Made by a program: the position numbers and the translations under genes. A stretch of DNA of 64,000 bases. It comes from Pseudomonadales bacterium (GTDB lineage: Bacteria; Pseudomonadota; Gammaproteobacteria; Pseudomonadales; Azotimanducaceae). Shown here piece by piece: positions 56,604-64,000 of the stretch; within the stretch, counting starts at the first letter, position 1; each line of letters begins with the position of its first letter. The notes below the pieces were generated by a model. It saw nothing but the letters and a program-made list of their open reading frames with translations. It searched no databases and had not been told where the DNA came from. The stretch spans positions 124,001 through 188,000 of the forward strand of contig JANQPF010000013.1 of NCBI GenBank assembly GCA_028285415.1. Reading direction: 5' to 3'.

Positions 56604-56720
56604 CTAGCCTTGACGCTGCTTGTGCCGAGGCTCAGCGCTGCAGATCACCCGCACAACGCCTTTGCGTTTGATCACTTTGCAGTTCCTGCAGATTTTCTTA
56701 ACCGATGCTCTGACTTTCAT
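56604..56720 (-). CDS. rpmJ: 50S ribosomal protein L36
   Basis: The 38-residue frame between secY and rpsM encodes [20 protein letters not shown] and continues to a KQRQG end. Cys11, Cys14, Cys27 and His33 make the zinc ribbon, so this is the zinc-binding form. Confidence 0.97.
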   Translation of the reverse strand: MKVRASVKKICRNCKVIKRKGVVRVICSAEPRHKQRQG

Positions 56721-56747
56721 AACAAGTTTCCTGTTCGACGCGTCGCG

Positions 56748-58088
56748 TTAGCCGCCGCGCCGTCTTCCGTAACCCTGTAAGTTGGACTTTTCCATCAGCT
56801 TGGCGTACTGACTGGACATCAGGTGTGACTGCACCTGTGACATGAAGTCCATGGCAACCACCACCACAATCAGGAGCGCAGTGCCGCCCAGCTGGAAGGT
56901 GATATCGAACGCCACGATCATGAATTCCGGCAGCAGGCACACGAGCGTCACGTACAAAGCGCCAAAAACCGTGAGGCGCGTGATGACATCGTCGATATAG
57001 CGCGCGGTCTGCTGTCCCGGCCGAATACCCGGCACGTACGCGCCCTGCCGCTTCAAGTTGTCAGCCACGTCCTTCGGATCGAACATGATCGCGGTGTAGA
57101 AGAAGCTGAAGAAGATGATGCCTGCGGCAAAGAGCATGATGTAAAGCGGCTGCCCGGGGCTCAGCACCAGGGATACCTCCTGCAGCCAGCCCATGCCCGG
57201 ATTGGTGCCGAACCAGCTGGCCATTGAAGCCGGTGCAAGCAGCAGGCTCGACGCAAAGATCGCCGGAATGACACCCGCCATGTTGATCTTGAGCGGCAGA
57301 TGGCTCGACTGTGCCTGATACACCCTTCTGCCCTGCTGGCGCTTGGCGTAGTTGACCGTAATGCGCCGTTGGCCGCGCTCCACCCGTACGATGAACCAGA
57401 TGACGCCAATGGCAATCGCTGTCATGAAAAGAAGCGCAATGATGTTGATCTGATCCTGGCGGGCGGCCTCGAACACCTGGCCGAGGGCGGCTGGGAATCC
57501 AGAGACGATGCCGGCAAAAATCAGCAGCGAGATGCCGTTGCCGACCCCACGCTCGGTAATCTGCTCACCCAGCCACATCATGAAGATGGAGCCGGTGATC
57601 AGCGTCAGCGACGCGACAAAGTAGAAGGTGAATCCTGTGTCGAACGCGAGCCCCTGGTTGGCCAGCGTCACCGTGAGCGACACACCCTGGATGGTGGCAA
57701 TACCCAGCGTCAGGTAGCGCGTCACCTTGGTGATCCGGCGACGGCCGGCGTCACCCTCTTTGCGCCACTGCTGGAACTGCGGGTACATCATGGTCAGGAG
57801 GTTCATGATGATGCTGGCGGTGATGTAGGGAATTACGCCGAGCGCAAGGATACTCATCCGCTCCCAGGCGCCGCCCGAGAACATGTTGAAGAGCTCGAGG
57901 ATGCCGCCCTGGTTCTGGTTAAAGAGCGCCTGCAGCTGACTGGGGTCGATGCCCGGCACAGGGATGTGCGTGCCGATGCGATAGACGAGCAGCGCAAATA
58001 AGACGAACAGCAGCCGGGTGCGGAGCTCAGCAATGCCCGCCTGGTTACCCGCCAGCTGTTGTGCCATTTCCTGTTGCGTACGAGACAT
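56748..58088 (-). CDS. secY: Preprotein translocase subunit SecY
   Basis: The 446-residue protein has ten transmembrane helices. It carries ELRTRLLFVLFALLVYRIGTHIPVPGID, the plug region LFNMFSGGAWERMSILALGVIPYI, and the cytoplasmic loop with RRITVNYAKRQQGRR. It forms the Sec channel. It ends the spc operon. Confidence 0.98.
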   Translation of the reverse strand: MSRTQQEMAQQLAGNQAGIAELRTRLLFVLFALLVYRIGTHIPVPGIDPSQLQALFNQNQGGILELFNMFSGGAWERMSILALGVIPYITASIIMNLLTMMYPQFQQWRKEGDAGRRRITKVTRYLTLGIATIQGVSLTVTLANQGLAFDTGFTFYFVASLTLITGSIFMMWLGEQITERGVGNGISLLIFAGIVSGFPAALGQVFEAARQDQINIIALLFMTAIAIGVIWFIVRVERGQRRITVNYAKRQQGRRVYQAQSSHLPLKINMAGVIPAIFASSLLLAPASMASWFGTNPGMGWLQEVSLVLSPGQPLYIMLFAAGIIFFSFFYTAIMFDPKDVADNLKRQGAYVPGIRPGQQTARYIDDVITRLTVFGALYVTLVCLLPEFMIVAFDITFQLGGTALLIVVVVAMDFMSQVQSHLMSSQYAKLMEKSNLQGYGRRRGG

Positions 58089-58121
58089 GATTGTCGTCTA
58101 GCTGCCTGTTCTACTCAGTCG

Positions 58122-58562
58122 TTACTCGGCGATGGAGCCACCGGCCGCCTCAATGGCAGCTCTGGCACCCTTCGTCACTTTGATGTCCGCGCCTTTGACG
58201 TTGACCGCACGGGCTACGTCGCCGCTCAGCATGATGCGTGCGCGGCGCATGTCGCGGCGCACGACGTTGGCAGCCTTGAGGCTGTCCAGCGTCACTTCGT
58301 CACCGTCCACCTGGCCAAGCTCGCTGGTGCGAACTTCCGCCGTGGTCAACCCCACGCGCGAGCGGAAACCGAATTTCGGTATGCGCATCTGCAGCGGGAG
58401 CTGTCCGCCTTCGAAACCGGGGCGCACGCCGCCACCGGAACGCGCTTTCTGGCCCTTCTGGCCACGCGCGGCGGTTTTTCCCCAGCCTGAACCCGGGCCG
58501 CGTCCGACGCGGCGCTTGGCCCGCTTACTGCCGGGGCCGGGTGAAATTTCGTTCAGTCGCAT
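58122..58562 (-). CDS. rplO: 50S ribosomal protein L15
   Basis: The 146-residue protein starts [22 protein letters not shown]. It has the Gly-rich RNA-binding segment [21 protein letters not shown]. The ATG at 58562 overlaps the rpmD stop (TAATG). A longer in-frame start would run into rpmD and is rejected. Confidence 0.97.
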   Translation of the reverse strand: MRLNEISPGPGSKRAKRRVGRGPGSGWGKTAARGQKGQKARSGGGVRPGFEGGQLPLQMRIPKFGFRSRVGLTTAEVRTSELGQVDGDEVTLDSLKAANVVRRDMRRARIMLSGDVARAVNVKGADIKVTKGARAAIEAAGGSIAE

Positions 58563-58750
58563 TACGCTTCTCCTTCGACCCGCACCATGTAACTGATGCG
58601 ATTGATCATGCCGCGCACGGAAGGCGTATCTTCCACTTCCACGGTGTGACCAATGCGGCGCAGGCCCAGACCGGCTACGCACGCTTTGTGTTTCTTCAGA
58701 CGCCCAATGGGGCTTTTGGTCAGCGTTACTTTCAGCATCTTGTCACTCAT
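58562..58750 (-). CDS. rpmD: 50S ribosomal protein L30
   Basis: The 62-residue protein has [24 protein letters not shown], the L30 core. The start MSDKMLKV has two possible Met residues (58750 or 58738). It is coupled to rplO. Confidence 0.96.
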   Translation of the reverse strand: MSDKMLKVTLTKSPIGRLKKHKACVAGLGLRRIGHTVEVEDTPSVRGMINRISYMVRVEGEA

Positions 58751-58796
58751 GATCCTGGCCTAACTTCTTATGCCACTCTTTCCGTTGCGACGTCGT

Positions 58797-59300
58797 CTAC
58801 GCGACGATGTCCTCCACGGGCTTGCCGCGCTTCTCGGCAACCTGCTGCGGCGACTTCATGTCACGCAGCGCTTTGAACGTCGCGTTAATCACGTTCACGG
58901 GGTTGGTCGAGCCATAACACTTCGCCAGAACGTTCTGCACGCCGGCCGCTTCGAGAAGCGCACGCATCGTGCCACCCGCAATCACGCCGGTACCTTCGGA
59001 AGCCGGCTGCATGTAAACCTTCGAGGCACCGTGACGCGCGGTCAGCGGGTACCACAGCGTCGTACCGTTGAGCTCAACGTCGACCATGTTGCGGCGCGCC
59101 GCTTCCATGGCTTTCTGAATCGCCAGAGGCACTTCGCGCGCTTTACCGCGGCCGAAGCCCACGCGTCCGTTGCCGTCACCGACAACCGTCAGGGCGGTAA
59201 ATCCAAAGATGCGGCCACCTTTGACCACTTTGGCGACGCGGTTGACCTGGACCAGCTTCTCGACCAGTCCTTCTTCGCGAACTTCTTCCGTATATGCCAT
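58797..59300 (-). CDS. rpsE: 30S ribosomal protein S5
   Basis: The 167-residue protein has an N-terminal dsRBD-like domain ([30 protein letters not shown]) and a C-terminal GHMI fold. The loop around residues 20-30 shows nothing unusual. Confidence 0.98.
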   Translation of the reverse strand: MAYTEEVREEGLVEKLVQVNRVAKVVKGGRIFGFTALTVVGDGNGRVGFGRGKAREVPLAIQKAMEAARRNMVDVELNGTTLWYPLTARHGASKVYMQPASEGTGVIAGGTMRALLEAAGVQNVLAKCYGSTNPVNVINATFKALRDMKSPQQVAEKRGKPVEDIVA

Positions 59301-59311
59301 GTGTACCTACT

Positions 59312-59662
59312 CTAAAATTCCAGGCCGCCTTCGCGGGCTGCATCTGCCAGCGCCTTAACGCGCCCGTGGTATTTGTATCCCGACCGATCGAAAGCGACCT
59401 TGCTGACGCCCGCCTCTTTGGCGCGATCGGCAACGAGTGCACCAACCTTGGCGGCGGCGTCGACGTTGCCCGTGGCGCCGTCACGCAGATCCTTTTCCAG
59501 CGTGGAAGCCTGGGCCAGCACCGTGCTGCCATCCGGAGAGATCACCTGGGCGTAGATGTGGCGCGGCGTGCGATTGACGCTCAGGCGCGTGACACCCTGC
59601 TCCCGCATGGTCATGCGTCCGCGTCTGGCGCGGCGATGTCTGGTTGCTTTCTTAACGTTCAT
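59312..59662 (-). CDS. rplR: 50S ribosomal protein L18
   Basis: The 116-residue protein binds 5S rRNA. It has [30 protein letters not shown] and ends [15 protein letters not shown]. Confidence 0.98.
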   Translation of the reverse strand: MNVKKATRHRRARRGRMTMREQGVTRLSVNRTPRHIYAQVISPDGSTVLAQASTLEKDLRDGATGNVDAAAKVGALVADRAKEAGVSKVAFDRSGYKYHGRVKALADAAREGGLEF

Positions 59663-59679
59663 CGTTCGTTTCTCTTCAA

Positions 59680-60213
59680 TTACTTCTTCTTGGCTTCTTT
59701 ACGGCGTACATACTCGCCCTGATATCGCACGCCTTTGCCTTTATAAGGCTCCGGCGGGCGGAAGCCGCGAATCTCGGCACATACCTGGCCGACTTTCTGT
59801 TTGTCGATACCGGTGATGACAATTTCCGTCTGGCTCGGCGTCTGCGCTTCGATGCCTTCCGGCAGCTCGTACTCAACCGGGTGCGAAAACCCCAGCTGTA
59901 GCGTCAGCTTCTTGCCTTGAGCCTGGGCGCGGTAACCAACACCCTGGAGCTCCAGGCGGCGTTCAAAGCCCGCTGAGACACCCGTCACCATGTTCTGCAC
60001 GACGGCGCGCATGGTGCCTGCCATGGCGCGCGCTTCACGCTGACCGCCCCTGGCGGCAAACTTGAGCGCACCCTCTTCCTGCTCGACGCTGACGTCGGCA
60101 TGAACGTCAAACGCCATTTCACCTTTGGCGCCTTTGACCGAGAGCGCCTGGCCGCTGAGCTTGACCTCAACGCCTGACGGCAGTTCGATCGGACTATTCC
60201 CAACTCGAGACAT
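59680..60213 (-). CDS. rplF: 50S ribosomal protein L6
   Basis: The 177-residue protein has two L6 alpha/beta repeats. [21 protein letters not shown] opens it, and [26 protein letters not shown] ends the second. Confidence 0.98.
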   Translation of the reverse strand: MSRVGNSPIELPSGVEVKLSGQALSVKGAKGEMAFDVHADVSVEQEEGALKFAARGGQREARAMAGTMRAVVQNMVTGVSAGFERRLELQGVGYRAQAQGKKLTLQLGFSHPVEYELPEGIEAQTPSQTEIVITGIDKQKVGQVCAEIRGFRPPEPYKGKGVRYQGEYVRRKEAKKK

Positions 60214-60222
60214 CGTCTACTC

Positions 60223-60615
60223 CTAAAAGACCGTGCAGAGCACTTCGCCGCCAACGCCGGCCGCGCGCGCTTTCTTGTCGGTCATCACGCCTTTGTTGGT
60301 ACTGACAACGGCAATACCCAGACCACCACGCACCTGAGGCAGATCTCCACACTCTTTGTAAATACGCAGACCGGGGCGGCTGATCCGCTTGATCTCCTCG
60401 ATCACGCCGGTGCCGTTGTGATATCGCAGGTCGATGTGGAGCATCGACTTCGGCGCATTATCACCCTCGAAACCGTTGATGAAGCCTTCGTCCAGCAGCA
60501 CTTTGAGGATGCTGCGCTTGATCTTGGAATTCGGGATATCCACGCTCTCGTGACCTGCCATCTGCGCATTGCGGATGCGCGTCAGGAGATCCGAGATGGG
60601 GTCTTGCATCGTCAT
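60223..60615 (-). CDS. rpsH: 30S ribosomal protein S8
   Basis: The 130-residue protein has [23 protein letters not shown] and [31 protein letters not shown]. In E. coli S8 represses the spc operon by binding near rplE. The frame offers an ATG 6 nt earlier as well. Confidence 0.98.
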   Translation of the reverse strand: MTMQDPISDLLTRIRNAQMAGHESVDIPNSKIKRSILKVLLDEGFINGFEGDNAPKSMLHIDLRYHNGTGVIEEIKRISRPGLRIYKECGDLPQVRGGLGIAVVSTNKGVMTDKKARAAGVGGEVLCTVF

Positions 60616-60630
60616 TCTTAACCTACCTTC

Positions 60631-60936
60631 TTACCAGCTTGCCTTGACAAGTCCTGGCACGTCGCCACGCATGGCTGCTTCGCGCAGCTTGTTGCGGGCC
60701 AGACCAAACTTTCTATACACCGCGTGCGGGCGGCCGGTGAGGCCACAGCGACGCTGCTCGCGAACGGGGCTTGCGTTGCGGGGGAGCTTCTGCAGCTTCA
60801 GCTGCGCTTCCCAGCGCTCGTCATCGGACAAGTTGCGGTTGCCGATGATGGCCTTCAGCTCTGCACGCTTCTTTGCGTACTTGGCGCGAGTTTTGGCGCG
60901 CTTCTTTTCCCGCTCGATCATCGATGTCTTAGCCAT
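60631..60936 (-). CDS. rpsN: 30S ribosomal protein S14, zinc-free form
   Basis: The 101-residue protein lacks the CxxC zinc motifs (one Cys only, in [18 protein letters not shown]) and has the long insertion of the C- type S14. Confidence 0.98.
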   Translation of the reverse strand: MAKTSMIEREKKRAKTRAKYAKKRAELKAIIGNRNLSDDERWEAQLKLQKLPRNASPVREQRRCGLTGRPHAVYRKFGLARNKLREAAMRGDVPGLVKASW

Positions 60937-60947
60937 AACGAATACTC

Positions 60948-61487
60948 CTAACCGCGGAACGGGAATTTGAATGCCTTCAGCAGCGCCAACGCGTGTTCGT
61001 TGTTCGTTGCTGAGGTCGTTACACAGATGTCGAGGCCCCGGATTTTGTCGATCTTGTCGTAGTCGATCTCCGGGAATACGATCTGCTCGGTGATGCCCAT
61101 GCTGAAGTTACCGCGGCCATCGAAAGACTTCGGGTTCAAACCGCGAAAGTCGCGAATCCGCGGGATGGCAACGCCCACCAGACGCTCAATGAAGTCGAAC
61201 ATACGGCTCTGGCGAAGAGTCACTTTACAGCCGATCGGCCAGCCCTCACGAATTTTGAATCCGGCCTCGGACTTCCGGGCGTTACACACGACCGGACGCT
61301 GACCGGCAATGGCCGTCATGTCGGCAACGGCCGCTTCCATGACTTTACGATCCGCGACGGCATCGCCAACGCCCATGTTGAGCGTTACTTTTTCGATACG
61401 CGGCACAGCCATGACGTTGGCGAGGCCAAGCTCCGCCTGCAGCTGCGGACGGATCTCTTTGATATAGGTTTGGTACAAATTCGACAC
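60948..61487 (-). CDS. rplE: 50S ribosomal protein L5
   Basis: The 179-residue protein has [25 protein letters not shown] and the 5S-binding loop, ending [11 protein letters not shown]. It is in standard position between rplX and rpsN. Confidence 0.98.
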   Translation of the reverse strand: MSNLYQTYIKEIRPQLQAELGLANVMAVPRIEKVTLNMGVGDAVADRKVMEAAVADMTAIAGQRPVVCNARKSEAGFKIREGWPIGCKVTLRQSRMFDFIERLVGVAIPRIRDFRGLNPKSFDGRGNFSMGITEQIVFPEIDYDKIDKIRGLDICVTTSATNNEHALALLKAFKFPFRG

Positions 61488-61489
61488 GG

Positions 61490-61804
61490 TTAGTCCTCGA
61501 TCGGCTTACCAGTAGATTTGAAGACGCGGATTTTCTTGCCGTCTTCAATCTTGAATCCAACTTTGTCAGCGCGGCTTTCCTCGTGATTCCAGATCGCCAC
61601 GTTCGACACCTGTATGGGCGCTTCTTTGTCGACGATGCCGCCGCGCTCGCCAATGTTCGGATTGGCGCGGGTATGCTTTTTAACCATGTTGACGCCGCCA
61701 ACCAGCAGGCGCCCGTCCTTCATGACGCGCAGCACGTCACCCCGGCGACCTTTGTCACGGCCGGAAATCACTACAACTTCGTCGTCTTTCTTTATTTTCA
61801 ACAT
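61490..61804 (-). CDS. rplX: 50S ribosomal protein L24
   Basis: The 104-residue KOW-domain protein ([25 protein letters not shown]) initiates 50S assembly. It lies 2 nt from rplE. Confidence 0.98.
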   Translation of the reverse strand: MLKIKKDDEVVVISGRDKGRRGDVLRVMKDGRLLVGGVNMVKKHTRANPNIGERGGIVDKEAPIQVSNVAIWNHEESRADKVGFKIEDGKKIRVFKSTGKPIED

Positions 61805-61840
61805 GTGTTGTGTCTCTTATCGTCCTCGTCGCCTGCGCGC

Positions 61841-62209
61841 CTAGATCACTTCCGGCGCCAGCGAGACGATGCGCATGAAATTCTCGCTTCTGAGCTCGCG
61901 GGTCACCGGTCCGAAGATCCGCGTGCCCACAGGCTGGTTCTGCGGGTTCAGTAGAACCGCGGCGTTCTGATCGAACTTGATCAGCGAGCCGTCCGCGCGA
62001 CGCACGCCTTTGCGCGTGCGCACGACAACGGCGTTCATGACCTGGCCCTTGCGTACGCGGCCGCGGGGAATGGCTTCTTTGACCGTCACCTTGATGATGT
62101 CGCCAATGCCTGCGTAGCGGCGCTTGGAGCCACCCAGCACCTTGATGCACTGCACCTTACGAGCGCCGCTGTTGTCAGCGATGTCCAACATGGTCTCTGT
62201 CTGAATCAT
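61841..62209 (-). CDS. rplN: 50S ribosomal protein L14
   Basis: The 122-residue protein has [27 protein letters not shown] and the [24 protein letters not shown] end. It is the first gene of the spc operon, and L14 is the binding site of RsfS, encoded at 40905-41282. Confidence 0.98.
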   Translation of the reverse strand: MIQTETMLDIADNSGARKVQCIKVLGGSKRRYAGIGDIIKVTVKEAIPRGRVRKGQVMNAVVVRTRKGVRRADGSLIKFDQNAAVLLNPQNQPVGTRIFGPVTRELRSENFMRIVSLAPEVI

Positions 62210-62215
62210 GGCTCG

Positions 62216-62494
62216 TTAGACTCCGCCTGCACGCTCATCGATGCTCTTGAGCATCCACGTTTTGGTTTTCGACAAAGGCCGACACTCGACCACGGTCACC
62301 GTGTCGCCAACCTGACAGCTGTTCTCTTCGTCGTGCGCGTGAACCTTGCTCGACTTGCGCACGAACTTGCCGTAGACCGGGTGCTTGACGCGGCGCTCGA
62401 TGCGAACGGTGACCGTCTTGTCCATGCTGTCGCTGACGACAACGCCGGAAACCGTGCGCGGGTTGCTTGCCTTTTCCAGGCCTGCTTCAGCCAT
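62216..62494 (-). CDS. rpsQ: 30S ribosomal protein S17
   Basis: The 92-residue OB-fold protein has [31 protein letters not shown]. Its start overlaps the rpmC end by 8 nt. Confidence 0.97.
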   Translation of the reverse strand: MAEAGLEKASNPRTVSGVVVSDSMDKTVTVRIERRVKHPVYGKFVRKSSKVHAHDEENSCQVGDTVTVVECRPLSKTKTWMLKSIDERAGGV

Positions 62495-62678
62495 CCGCCT
62501 TCTCCTTCATGATCGTTTTCACCCGGGCAATGTCGCGACGCGTTTCTTTCATCATGTGCGTCTGGCCCATCTGACCGCTGGCAAACTGCATGCGGTTCGA
62601 AAACTCTTCTTTACGCAGACGCAGCAGCTCGTCGTTGAGCTCGTCCAGCGACTTTTCTCTCAGTTCCTGCGCTTTCAT
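62487..62678 (-). CDS. rpmC: 50S ribosomal protein L29
   Basis: The 63-residue helical protein ([22 protein letters not shown]) sits near the exit tunnel where SRP and trigger factor dock. Confidence 0.97.
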   Translation of the reverse strand: MKAQELREKSLDELNDELLRLRKEEFSNRMQFASGQMGQTHMMKETRRDIARVKTIMKEKADG

Positions 62679-62719
62679 CGGACATGGTCCCGCTTTAGTT
62701 GATTCAGTGACCCACTCAT

Positions 62720-63133
62720 CTACATCGCCGTCCGTTTTACAAATACCGTTTTGAAAGGCAGCTTGGCCGCGGCGAGCGCAAACGCTTCGCGCGCGATCTC
62801 CTCCGGCACACCTTCCATCTCATACATCACGCGACCCGGCTTGATCTGCGCCACCCAGTATTCGACGCTGCCTTTACCTTTACCCTGGCGAACTTCCAGC
62901 GGCTTTTTGGTGATCGGCTTGTCCGGGAAGACGCGAATCCAGATCTTGCCGCCGCGCTTGACGTGACGGGTCATGGCACGACGGCCGGCTTCGATCTGGC
63001 GCGCGGTCATGCGACCCCGCCCGACGGCCTTCAGGCCATACTCGCCAAAGCTGACTTTGCCGCCGCGTTCTGCCAGACCGCGATTGCGGCCTTTGTGCAT
63101 CTTGCGAAATTTGGTTCTTTTCGGCTGTAACAT
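62720..63133 (-). CDS. rplP: 50S ribosomal protein L16
   Basis: The 137-residue protein has [24 protein letters not shown] and [32 protein letters not shown]. This includes the conserved loop Arg that is hydroxylated in E. coli. Confidence 0.98.
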   Translation of the reverse strand: MLQPKRTKFRKMHKGRNRGLAERGGKVSFGEYGLKAVGRGRMTARQIEAGRRAMTRHVKRGGKIWIRVFPDKPITKKPLEVRQGKGKGSVEYWVAQIKPGRVMYEMEGVPEEIAREAFALAAAKLPFKTVFVKRTAM

Positions 63134-63155
63134 CTACTTTCTCGTTTACTGACCG

Positions 63156-63815
63156 TCAGGCCTGCTGGGCAGCTTCTTCGGTCTGCCCACCAATCACTTC
63201 ACCTTTGAATATCCAGACCTTGATGCCGAGGATGCCGTAGGTGGTCAGCGCCTCAGCGGTGGCGTAGTCAATGTCTGCACGAAGCGTATGCAGCGGCACA
63301 CGGCCCTCGTGATAAACCTCGGAGCGGGCAATTTCCGCACCACCCAGACGACCGGCAACGCGTACCTTGATGCCTTCCGCGCCCAGGCGCATGGCGTTCT
63401 GAATCACGCGGCGCATCGCGCGGCGAAACTGCACGCGGCGCTCGAGCTGCTGCGCCACGTTCTGCGCAACCAGCTGGGCATCGAGCTCCGGCTTCCTGAT
63501 TTCTTCGATGTTCACGTGGACCGGCATGCCCATGCGCTTGGTCAGCTCCGCACGCAGGCGTTCCACATCTTCACCCTTCTTACCAATCACGATGCCGGGC
63601 CGGGCGGTGTGAATGGTGACGCGGGCGGTCTGTGCGGGACGCTCGATGTCGATACGGCTGACAGACGCATCCGCCAGACGCTTACGGAGATAATCGCGAA
63701 CCTCCAGATCATTCAAGAGATATCCGGAGTAACTTTTCTTATCGGCGTACCAAACGGACGTGTGGTCCTTGACGATGCCAAGGCGGATGCCGGTCGGATG
63801 TACTTTCTGGCCCAT
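63156..63815 (-). CDS. rpsC: 30S ribosomal protein S3
   Basis: The 219-residue protein has [24 protein letters not shown] and the KH motif [18 protein letters not shown]. It is slightly shorter at the C-terminus than E. coli S3. Confidence 0.98.
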   Translation of the reverse strand: MGQKVHPTGIRLGIVKDHTSVWYADKKSYSGYLLNDLEVRDYLRKRLADASVSRIDIERPAQTARVTIHTARPGIVIGKKGEDVERLRAELTKRMGMPVHVNIEEIRKPELDAQLVAQNVAQQLERRVQFRRAMRRVIQNAMRLGAEGIKVRVAGRLGGAEIARSEVYHEGRVPLHTLRADIDYATAEALTTYGILGIKVWIFKGEVIGGQTEEAAQQA

Positions 63816-63831
63816 ACTTATCTCTACTCGC

Positions 63832-64000
63832 TTATACGTCGGATACAGTCACGGTGATGTGGCTGGTCCGCTTTAAAATTCTGTCTGCGCGGCCTTTGGC
63901 GCGAGGACGAATGCGTTTCATCGTCAGGCCTTCGTCTACATAAATCTCGGAGACCTTCAGCTCATCGATGTCCGCGCCTTCATTGTTCTCTGCATTGGCA
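63832..64000 (-). CDS. rplV: 50S ribosomal protein L22, 3' part
   Basis: The last 55 codons are present and run off the right edge. The segment [24 protein letters not shown] is the conserved beta-hairpin end that lines the exit tunnel. The stop is TAA at 63832-63834. Confidence 0.96.
   Translation of the reverse strand, partial: ANAENNEGADIDELKVSEIYVDEGLTMKRIRPRAKGRADRILKRTSHITVTVSDV

Overview
The window is chromosomal DNA of a GC-rich (roughly 60%) gammaproteobacterium. The evidence is conserved gene order: hemA-prfA-prmC-moeB divergent from lolB/tRNA-Gln/prs/rplY/pth/ychF; proA-nadD-rsfS-rlmH-mrdA-rodA-mltB-rlpA-dacA-ybeD-lipB; and the spc/alpha ribosomal block with ssb and uvrA close by. 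These are Pseudomonas-like arrangements, but several usual neighbours are missing (ispE, lipA, the katA/bfr region), so a marine or other deep-branching lineage is more likely than Pseudomonas itself. I cannot assign a genus. No phage, transposon, CRISPR array or integration site is visible, and no gene-free gap exceeds 300 bases.

Layout. 1-1353: end of the cbb3 oxidase assembly genes (ccoI, ccoS), then a YIP1-family membrane protein and a cupin. 1359-10441: accessory and stress genes (two universal stress proteins, an APC permease coupled to an RND/MMPL exporter, a MORN-repeat protein with a C13 cysteine protease domain, a limonene-epoxide-hydrolase-like enzyme, a DUF4136 lipoprotein, a lipoprotein cytochrome c with an FNR/Anr-like box upstream, an EthD-like protein). 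10557-13672: a two-gene unit of a duplicated DUF1538 membrane protein and a multi-domain PII-like protein. 13639-24997: pabB-pabC fusion, VOC protein, membrane-tethered serine beta-lactamase-like protein, xthA, a stand-alone second EF-G, purK-purE, a pyroglutamyl-peptidase-like lipoprotein without the catalytic Cys, GNAT and GST. 25001-33337: translation and haem housekeeping. 33294-43847: cell-wall elongation, lipoate, NAD and proline genes on the minus strand. 43857-52345: amidase, dienelactone hydrolase, uppP, GNAT, ssb/uvrA, and an SdpR/SdpI-like pair with a clear operator. 52336-64000: spc and alpha ribosomal operons running leftward from rplV to rplQ, followed by a PLP aminotransferase whose GTG start overlaps the rplQ stop.

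How the genes work together. Most of the right half is core translation, envelope and cofactor synthesis. The least understood part is the DUF1538/PII-like pair, which looks like a membrane transporter with its own cytosolic nucleotide-sensing regulator. Other points worth attention are the MORN-C13 protease, the putative Anr-controlled cytochrome, paired hairpins between rpoA and rplQ, a perfect hairpin built from the facing stop codons of uvrA and the sdpI-like gene, and the loss of ispE from its usual place.
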